Source of the DNA: Adiantum capillus-veneris
Lineage: Eukaryota > Streptophyta > Polypodiopsida > Polypodiales > Pteridaceae
Direction of reading: 5' to 3'
Length of the DNA stretch: 64,000 nucleotides
Assembly (NCBI GenBank): GCA_014529385.2
Contig: CM043971.1
Location: 28,659,709 to 28,723,708 of the forward strand
In this document: one piece after another, positions 55,621 through 64,000 of the stretch
Layout: every line of letters starts with the position of its first letter
Position numbering within the stretch: the stretch's first letter is position 1
The notes under the pieces: generated by a model
The model's input: the letters and a program-made list of their open reading frames with translations, nothing else
Told to the model about the DNA's origin: nothing
The model's database searches: none
Position numbers and translations under genes: made by a program

Positions 55621-57060
55621 TTGCTCTTATGGATTAATCCAGAAGAGAAAACCCAATACCTAAGTCAAGCACATATTACCATAGTAGGACTTCACTTTGC
55701 GTTAGACCAAACTATGCAAAGGATCTTGAGACTTGGAGTATTTTGGCCAACAATGAGGAGTGATGTTCTCTCTTTTGTAAAGGATTGTCCTCAATGTCAA
55801 AAAAAAACACCCATACCTCATGTAATATTGTTCCAAATTTCACCTGTTTCTAAGTGGAGTAACTATATAGTTACTTAATTAACAAGACGAACATTTTCTG
55901 AGCATATGAGTAAACGTCATCAAAGAGCAATTGAAACTGAATCAAGAGACTATGCTCTTATTGGAAACCAATTGTATCGGAGAGGTAAGGATCAACATTT
56001 GCATCTTTGTGCAAATGAAGACAAATATATTCCGATTATAGAACAAGCACATGTTGGATTAGCTGGAGGTCACTTTTCTAGTGAGACCACCGCAAGAGCA
56101 ATCTTAATGGCAAGTATATGGTGGCCAACACTTTTTGCAGATGCCAAAGAGTATGTTCGAAGATGTGATGCTTGTCAACGAGCAAAAATGCCAACACGAG
56201 TAAACAACATGCCCTTAAGACCAATGATGGGAGCTAGAGCTTTCGCAAGATGGGGTATAGACTTTGTTGGGCCAATACAGCCACCTGCTTATAGAACCTA
56301 AGCTCAATATATTATTGTAGCTACAGATTATTTGACTAAGTGGGCCGAGGCTAAAGCAACTCAAAAGAATGATGCCAGAACCACTACTGCATTCTTATAT
56401 GAGTATGTATTCACAAGATATGGACTACCAAAAGAAATTGTCAGTGATAGGGGAACTCATTTCCTTAATGAGGTAATCGAGTATTTGCTTAGTGAATTTA
56501 TGGTGATCCATAACAAATCATCTCCCTATCACCCACAAGCAAACAGACAAGCTGAGCATACGAATAAGATTCTTAGCTCGGGATTGACTGAGGTGGTTAA
56601 TTCAGGAATGATGGACTGGGAAATGAACCTCCATGCTTCTCTATGGGCTTATCGAGTTTCATTCAAAACAGCTTTAAATGCTACACCCTTTAAGCTTGTT
56701 TATGGTCTTGATGCCATATTGCCAATAGAATTTCTATTGCCGACACTAAGGGTAGCTAAGGATCTTGAGTGGACTAGACATGAATTGCCAGAAAGACTTG
56801 AAGATTTAGAGAAGCTAGATGAGAAAAGGCCAACAGCTGTAGCTCACATCTATGCACAAAAGCAAAAACAAAAACAATTTTTTGATTTCCATTTAATTAC
56901 AAAAATCTTCAAAAAAAGGGACTTAGTTTTAATCTATTCCCTTAAGCAACACATTCCCAAGTTTAAGAAAAGGGGAAACGGACTGTTTATTACCAATGGC
57001 TAACTGGATTAGTGGATGTTGTTTAAATAAGTACAATTTGCCACTAACCAATGAATTTCT
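55621..57060 (+). pseudogene. Ty3/gypsy G8 integrase with two zinc domains
   Basis: The same frame as RNase H, broken only by TAA codons at 55876 and 56299. Two successive H-X6-H-X30-C-X2-C modules occur: AHITIVGLHF to CPQCQKK (55675-55800) and AHVGLAGGHF to CDACQRA (56047-56190). The catalytic core follows: WGIDFVGPIQ (Asp), IVSDRGTHFLNEV (Asp) and YHPQANRQAEHTN (Glu). After it come LWAYRVSFKTALN and a Lys-rich C-terminus to about 57000, ending with ERMHAAKQRK. Two adjacent zinc modules are unusual. All core acidic residues are retained. Confidence 0.88.
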
Positions 57061-57269
57061 AGAAAGAATGCATGCAGCCAAGCAAAGAAAGATAAAATGA
57101 TAGCAGGTTAATGATGAAGCCCAAGAGGAAGCTCGGCTTTGGGTACTCGAAAGCAAAGCTACTCTCAAGAATCAACAAATACCTATTCCCATCAACACAC
57201 TGGAAATAGATGACGGACAATGGGAATTGCAGAAAGATGCAGTGTCAATAGATGATGAATGGTTAGATG

Positions 57270-57697
57270 GAATGGACCTTTGCATCAAAGTATAGCTCAA
57301 CAACCATAGCATAAATGCATTGGTCGATACAGGACCTTGAGTCAATGCAGTCAGTTATTCCACGTACAAGAAGGCAACAAGTCAGTCTTTGACAACAGGA
57401 ATAGGGACTATTAAAGGATGCAACAAGAACCCAACACCAACATTGGGAGTAGTCAACTTGAATGTAATAGTACATGGATGTTCATGTCCTCATCAGTTTG
57501 TATGCTTACAAGATGAACACATGAATGAGACAATGATTCTTGGAATTCCATGGATGCGGACGTACAAGGCAGTACCAGATTGGGATATCAATCAGCTCAA
57601 GCTATCACCTAAAGGCGGACAACTCATTGTTCCAATTGCACCAAGCAAGGAGGAATGGAAAGGCAATTACAACCACAAAAAACCACGAAGTAATTAA
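57270..57697 (+). pseudogene. Retropepsin-like domain downstream of G8 integrase
   Basis: In frame 2, LNNHSINALVDTGP carries a D-T-G active-site triplet at 57326-57334 and is followed by an in-frame TGA. The frame continues VNAVSYSTYKK and GTIKGCNKNP, then MILGIPWMRTYKAVPDW (about 57532-57580), the pattern of the second half of a retropepsin fold. It lies about 270 bases after the integrase on the same strand but in another frame. Placement after integrase is contrary to the usual gag-PR-RT-RH-IN order. Confidence 0.7.
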
Positions 57698-57736
57698 TCT
57701 TCTCCATCCTATCGACAAGCAAATGCTACAAGTAGC

Positions 57737-58033
57737 ATGCAAGGAGTCAGGCAAATTTGGGTACCGAAAGCACAACTTAAGGACAAGCCGATTCAAATCT
57801 CGGTGACCAAAACATCATCGACCATACCAAAGACGGTTCCAAAGGTCAAAACACATAGACGAGCATCTCCGAGCAAGGAACCTAACACAAGATCGATTTG
57901 GAAGAAAAAGGACCACTTATCTTCTCCGCAAACTGGAAAACCAATCAAGCAATGGAGAGTTAAGTCTCAGAAACCCCCAGGGGATTCACTCTATATACAA
58001 AATGAGACGCCACCTACGAGCGGACAACTTTGA
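57737..58033 (+). CDS. Basic Pro/Ser/Lys-rich frame, unknown
   Basis: A 98-codon frame overlapping nothing recognisable, rich in Lys, Pro, Ser and Thr, beginning MQGVRQIWVPKAQL. It could be the tail of the retropepsin-containing protein in another frame. No family was recognised and it may be chance. Confidence 0.25.
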   Translation: MQGVRQIWVPKAQLKDKPIQISVTKTSSTIPKTVPKVKTHRRASPSKEPNTRSIWKKKDHLSSPQTGKPIKQWRVKSQKPPGDSLYIQNETPPTSGQL

Positions 58034-59050
58034 TAAAACCCCTATATACAACTCATATTAGGAAATATGAGCCCCCTTTCTACGCTTATATGAAAATCAA
58101 TGAAGAAAACTAACAGACCCCTATCTTACATATAAAATTTAGGTCTCACATGATCTAACTAAGTAAAACTAGTCAAAGAGTGTGTAGCATAGTCACCAAC
58201 AACGTACTAAGGAACCACTTGTGTTGATAACTACATGTACCCTCAATGTGTCTTAGTTTGACTTTCAAACTATGTGCCCGATCGACCTACACTCTACATA
58301 CTTGTCTCCCAATTCTGACCCATCCAAAGTTGGTGTAAATCAACCCTTGACCTGCTCCAAATCAACCCTTATCTATGATCGTCTTGATGCAAAATTTGAT
58401 GTGTGGCCTGATAAAAAACCTCCCCAAAATTCATTTAAGTTCTAGTGCACACTTGCGACCAATCGTTACAAGTAATCAACCTGGGTTAGTCCTCCCACCC
58501 CCCCCCCCCCCCCCCCCCTAATCCCCATAAATATGATACCCCCCTCCCTTATTTTTAAGCTTGGGAGATAAATTATTGGCGGCCTACCCCTAACTTATAC
58601 GCTTATGTAACTTGTAAAAAATCCCCCCTCCCTTGCACTTACGTGGTGCGGTAAGTTTTCCATGGTGAATCCCCCGGGCAGAAACCTCAACCACACCATT
58701 CTAACCAAGACAAACCAAGATATCAATGGTGGATAAAAGCTCGACAGCAGTCATTGTTGATACCAAAAGCTTAGGAAATCAACGTGCTAAAGCATCCTGA
58801 TGGCACAATGAAGCAAAGAGCATACAAGCTACAAGATTTTCTCTTTGAAAGACAACATCAGAAAGCCTCGCCATCAGAAACCCTTGAGTTTATTACTCAA
58901 GACTCAACTCTTCCACAGCATAATGGTTTGAACTGCATTGATCTTCAAAGCATGGTAGATCCAACCAAGGCTATGCATAGAAAGAATTGTTCAAGCCATG
59001 CACACAGTCGTCCCGGAGTACGCCATTTAGGAGGGGTGGAAGAATAATAA
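58034..59050. other. Mostly non-coding, C20 run, possible purine tract
   Basis: Contains a C20 homopolymer (58499-58518) and an 87-codon frame of unknown nature (58784-59047). The latter ends in AGGAGGGGTGGAAGA (59030-59044), which would serve as a polypurine tract for the plus-strand gypsy element. Confidence 0.45.
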
Positions 59051-61140
59051 GTAATTAAGTGCAATGTTTGAAGAGGGAGAAAAAAGTTTGATGTTAACGT
59101 GTGATTTTTTTGAAAAATTACCTAATAATTCCCTTATAATACATCAACAAGGAAAATTTGATTGATAATATCTCCCTGGTGAGTGTAAATAGTGTATATA
59201 CTATCAAAAAATCATAAAAAATAGTCCTTTTTATTATTTTTTATCATTTTTCTTGATATTGAGACTTAAAAATGGAGAAATTCAACAAAAAACAATAAAT
59301 CTATGTTTTTCAATGGATTTTCTTAATTATTGGATTTTCACTTTTCTTTTTTAGTGCATTTTGTTATTTTCTTTTATTTTTTCAATAAACAGGTCAAAAA
59401 TCAATAATAAATAGCAAAGGAGCTCAGATGGAAAAACTAAAGACACGATGGTGATCAAAAAGACAAGGTGGACAAGCACAAAAAATTTCAATCAAATCGG
59501 CAGATGGAAGTGGGGAGCCTAAATTAGGCGGCCAAACCTACTTTTGCAGAATTCTTGCAGAATGAGTTACAGGAATCCGATTGGGGAAATTTATGAGTCT
59601 AACATAGACTTCATGGCCTAGTAGGACTAACAGGGGAATCTAGGGAAAAAAGGTTCGGGAAGTCCGGGTATAGATACCCAAGGTAGGCTAAACTCACCTC
59701 ATTTCCACTTGTTGCCTTTGGAAAGAGAGTTTTCGACCCTCTTCGCGCGTATTTTTCAGAGTCCATACTCACCTGTTTTCAGTGCCGTCTCACATGAGAC
59801 ATGAGGGGTAAGTTTTATACTTATCAATGTTCCATTTTGTACGGCCGGTAGCTAGTCTAAACCCCTGGAAAAAACCCTAGAATCCGAGCAATGCACGAAG
59901 AACTACGACCAAAAATTGACCATAGCGGCCTATCAACTCAACCAAATCGGATGATATTTGAATTGTAGCATGCCCCAACATAATAGAACACTTCTATAAC
60001 AACAGTTGACCATTCAACAAGGGACGAGGGTGTCCCAAGTAGAAAAGCTAGGTTTTTGGCAAATGCCAGAATTGGATTTTGACTCCACAGACAGCTTACA
60101 TATGAGGTCTATACACAATGTATATGATTGGTTTCATAAAATCAATCAAGCCGCTGGCCTTTGAAAAGTAGAAAATGGCTCGAAGGTTACAAAGCATCAA
60201 ATTTGACATACGAGGTCAAACTGACTCCAAATGGCCCAAAATTGGATGAGTTTCTTCACGACTATGTTGCGGACAAGTCCATAGCCTCAAAAGTGACTAA
60301 CCAACTCTACAGGCCATGTAGTCACAAAAATTAGAGATTTCAGAGTCGACAAAGCACGAAGTGATGCCGAGAAGACCAAAATTTACCAAATTCAATTTAA
60401 GACTTGTTTTAGGTGTATAGAATGTGTTTAGGTCAAAATTTTCAAGATTTGCAAGAAAATCATTATTTACTTTTGCACTAGTTTGGCTTGAAAATTATAT
60501 CATCACCTCACCTATCACTTGTACACACCTATTACATGCCAAATTTCAAGTAGAAGCCAAAATGATCAATAATAACTTGGAAAATTGCCAAAAAAACGCA
60601 AAGAAGTCCTTGCAAGCCAAATTCTGAGTTATGAGCCACATTTTTTGATCCAAATCACCTCATGTCACATAGACAGGGTCTATACCATGCCTAGAACCAA
60701 GTTGCACAAAAGAATGTTCATATTGATGAAAATGTTAATAATCGCAATTATTAATTTTTTTGCAAAGATGGGGGAAATTTGCAATTTTGCCATCATAGAT
60801 CCAAAGTACATGATGTCCTAAGCCCACAAGCCAAGTTTGAACAAATTTGGAACTCAAAATCTCAAAATTTCCTTACATCTACTGTTTCAAAGACCTAAGG
60901 CCTAAATCTGGTACCATTTTCATCTTGTGCACCCAAATGAGCCCATATTTCACTCAGAGTATCTATTTGGTATATATTTCACGCCTATAATAACAAATTT
61001 GCAAAAAGTTGAAAATTTTACTCGGTTGTAAATAATCGCGATTATTTACTTTTGTTGCAATTTTTTGTTTGGAGTTCATAATTTTGATCTTTACATGTTT
61101 TTATGCATCTATGCATGTTCAAAAATTGATTTGAAGCAAA
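59051..61140. other. AT-rich non-coding stretch, possible long LTR or leader
   Basis: No coding signal. If 59030-59044 is a purine tract, this would be the start of a 3' LTR. It contains a perfect 20-base palindrome at 61029-61048 (TAAATAATCGCGATTATTTA) and a near-palindrome TTAATAATCGCAATTATTAA at 60735-60754. Confidence 0.4.
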
Positions 61141-63979
61141 TTGGACCAAATTTGTCAGCATTTCCGACTGAAGGACGTTTCAGAGAAGAATCTACCAAAT
61201 TTGCAAACTTTGACACTCTATTTACTCAAGAGGAGCCATGCAAGCTGTAGAGAAGGCCAAGAAGAAGCTCTCACAAAAGGAGAAGCTGCAAGAGCTGCCG
61301 CCATACCAATTGGACCCCAGTTCAGTCATGACTGCCAAAGCGACCTACCTGTCGAAAGAAGAGCTTGAAGAGCATAACAAAACAACGTTCACAAGTAGAT
61401 TCAAGAGCGAAGAAGGACATCAACTAGAACTACAACTTCTACCAAAAGAAGTTTATGATGTTGCCGCAAAGCCCGAGACAAAAGAAGCCAACAGGAGGCT
61501 TGAGCTCAGAGAGTTTTATGAACAAGAGCCATGTGCAGTGGACTTCCAAAAAGCTTATGAGCTCTTGTCCACGATCAAAGAAGATGGAACCGCCCAAATC
61601 TCTGACTAGAAAGGGAACAAAGTCAAAGTAGTGATTACAAACGAGATAGTGAGCAGAAGCTCTCAAACTGCCAACAGAAGGAATGACAATGAGGGCACGA
61701 GATAGAAAGATGGCAGGAACCTTCACCAAGGAAACCACCGCTGCGACATTTGCCGACCTCATCCAAAAACAGGTAGAAGAGCTTGCAAGATTGTATCATC
61801 AGCACTTCCACTTCCTCGCCAAGAGACCACCAAACTATACAACGCCCAATCATGCGGTTGCCACAACATTTATACAAGTCCTCATATTAACAACCAGGCA
61901 ACCAATTGAACATCCATAGTACGTGTTGTCCACACTGAAAGGGACAAATAAAGTGGGAAAAATAACATATCTAGGAGCACCAGAGGTTCTAACCAGAATT
62001 GCCTACCATGCTATCGGCATGTCCGACAACTTGCCACCTGCCCCATATCAGAACACTTGGATCATGTCAGCACAACCTTCCCCTTGAGCCACAAGATCTA
62101 CCAAGAGAAGATATATAAGTCTGATGGAGAATCTGTTGAGAGCTCGCCAGAACGGCATAGTAGTGAAAGCTCCGATAATGAGGAAAGAAGAGCACAGATC
62201 AAGGAAATGAAAATAAATGTCATGGCAGCACATCAGGAGGAGCCACAATAGAAGCAAGCCAGGTTTGAAAGAGAAAAGAACTCCTACGAATGCACAGCAC
62301 AAGACAACGACCAAGCAAAGTGGGTACCAATTGAATTGAAAGGACCAAGAACAAAGCGCCATGCCAGGAAACAGACAGAAGATCCCATAGAACTATTGAA
62401 AAAAATGTATCAGGAGGCAGAAGCTTTGAAGCTGAAAGAAGCCCAAGAAGCGGAACGGAAAGCTAAAGAGGTGGCAGAGCAACAAAAAAAAGCAGAGGAA
62501 GCGACCGTACAAGGACAAGCCTCGCATGAACAAGATGACATGTCTCTCTGACCTTCTTTACCTACTTCAAAACAGCATGATCACCCCATGCCAAGCCCAC
62601 CACCATCACTAGCAGATAAAGCTATAGAAACTGAACCCACAAAAGAGACAGAGCCTAAACAAAGAGAGGCAGCTGAATCTGCACAACAGGCAGCTACTAC
62701 ACAAGAGCAACACAAAGAGCAAGAACCACAGCCTGAAAGGGCAGTGTGTCCTGCACCAAAGGACACCACAAAGTTTGAACAAACAAGAGAACAAGATTCC
62801 GAGGAAACACCTTCTACCTCTACATAGCAAGAAATAGCCGAGGCATCCATGAAGCCTAAGGATGACAAAGCAAAAGAAGGCCAACCACAGTCTCAAGGGC
62901 AAGAACAACCAGCCACCACGATGTAGCCGAAAGAGACAGAAGGGACTGCCGAGACATCTAGGCAACTAGCAAGAAATGAAGATTGGCAATCAAACAATGA
63001 GGTAATCCTGCAAGTCAACGAATATGCAAGGCAAATGCAGGATATGACGGAAAGACTCTAAACAGTAGCACTTAGCCGCAACACAAAGACTAAAGAACTA
63101 GAGATGGTGATTGACACTCTCCAAGGGGAGTTAGACGAAAGATTAAATGTCATCACCGATCTACAAAGGCAAGTACAAGAAATGAAAGGTGAAGCTGAAC
63201 AACATCAGCTAGCAAGAGATAAATAGCATAAGGAAATGGAGGAATTAGGTAACCTACTTACGAAGTTGTCAGATGCTTGCAAAGCCAAAGATGAACAGTT
63301 GACAGAAGTTACCAACAAACTTCTAACTACAACCTTGTCAGTTCAAAAGATTCAAGTACAATTAGATGTAGTGAACGCCTCCCTGCAATACTCAGAGCAG
63401 AGAATAAATGATCAAGCAACTTTCTTGCGACAAATATAAGAAAATACCGCAATAGCCTCGATCAAAGGAGCAAACGAAGTCTACAAAGTATTAGAGAAAA
63501 AGGACAAAGACCTCGAGCTGAAGCTAAAACTGGAGCAATCTCAATGCAGAGACCTGGCTTTAAGGCAGGTGCAATGAGAAGATGAGCTGCTAAAAGAAAT
63601 AGCTGAGCTTAAAAGAGTCAACCAGGTGCTGCTAAGAGATGGACATCCAGAAACTCAAGAAGAGGCAAGAACTTCAGAACAACCACAAATAGATATCCCC
63701 TCAGTTTCTTTTGTTGAGATGGAGACACAGCCAGCAGAAGGGCTAAGTGGCGAGGATGAGTTCCAGGTACAAATAATAGAAACTGATATAGTGCCAATGG
63801 TCCAGCTGTCAAAAGTTGAGGAAGATGCACTGAAAGAAAATATTACACAAGAGGTGGATGAGCAGTGGAAAGCAACGATGGATTGGGAGTTGAGAGTTCT
63901 TCACTCTGTCAATGTTACACAACTCAATCCCAATCAATCAATGCGCAATGGCATCAACAATCCCTGCCATATCCTTTGA
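61141..63979 (+). pseudogene. Long decayed coiled-coil reading frame, probably element-encoded
   Basis: Frame 2 is open across 61238-61609 and again from 62057 to 63979. The middle (about 61683-62085) is continuous in frame 0, so two frameshifts separate three parts. Frame 2 is also broken by about nine stops (61607, 62249, 62549, 62825, 62924, 63059, 63224, 63437, 63576). Content: basic N-terminus (AVEKAKKKLSQKEK), a globular-looking middle (YVLSTLKGTNKVGKITYLGAPEVLTRIAYHAIGM, shown here in two overlapping parts), then Glu/Lys/Gln-rich heptad-like coiled coil (KLKEAQEAERKAKEVAEQQ) and an acidic tail. No family is firmly recognised. A gag-like or accessory retroelement protein is the best guess. 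Confidence 0.5.
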
Positions 63980-64000
63980 TAAAAGTGGAGTTGCTCCAAA

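Noticed and set aside
1-64000. CRISPR array, bacterial operon or phage system
   Set aside because: No regularly spaced direct repeats with unique spacers; all coding traces are plant retroelements or plant genes.

Overview
The window looks like a repeat-dense plant nuclear chromosome. It has one convincing intact host gene, an intronless GRAS-family DELLA-type regulator on the minus strand (35614-37983). It also has one decayed host-gene fragment of the heavy-metal-associated isoprenylated (HIPP) type at 53344-53704. Almost everything else is Ty3/gypsy, Ty1/copia, LINE, SINE-like and MITE sequence at various stages of decay, plus many CT/GA/GT microsatellites. The density of retroelements, the long microsatellites and the divergent DELLA motif suggest a large plant genome, possibly a non-seed vascular plant such as a fern. 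That placement is inference and not proven by the sequence.

Layout. 1-2500: degraded plus-strand gypsy element (G1: gag zinc knuckle, protease, RNase H, integrase, chromodomain tail). 2573-8350: non-coding, with two related near-palindromes and GA runs. 8350-11130: minus gypsy G2, its reverse transcriptase split by a 270-bp MITE. 11555-14290: minus gypsy protease and gag remnants (G3, G4). 14300-15110: plus gypsy integrase G5, into which a minus copia element (A, about 15111-20818) is nested. 20830-23593: two 3' ends of one LINE family, one with a clear 13-bp target duplication. 24350-27245: a hAT-like MITE, a SINE-like tRNA-derived piece on the minus strand, a long-TIR foldback element and a TTA-flanked MITE. 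27700-31100: degraded LINE L3. 31100-35600: non-coding. 35614-39160: the DELLA gene, its GA-rich leader and a TATA box. 39715-40990: gypsy integrase remnant G6. 41464-46514: copia B, nearly intact, with one amber codon, one frameshift and a truncated 5' LTR. 46515-47611: primer-binding site and LTR of copia C. 48000-51386: minus gypsy G7. 51404-57700: plus gypsy G8 parts, interrupted by telomere-like repeats, the HIPP fragment, a SINE-like insertion, minisatellites and a CACTA-type terminus. 61140-63980: a long decayed coiled-coil reading frame.

No CRISPR array, rRNA gene or functional tRNA gene was recognised, and there are no operons. The DELLA protein is expected to act in the nucleus as a gibberellin-controlled growth repressor. 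The other coding traces are selfish-element proteins. Most premature stops can be reached from CAG, CAA or CGA by a single C-to-T change, as expected for methylated, silenced repeats.
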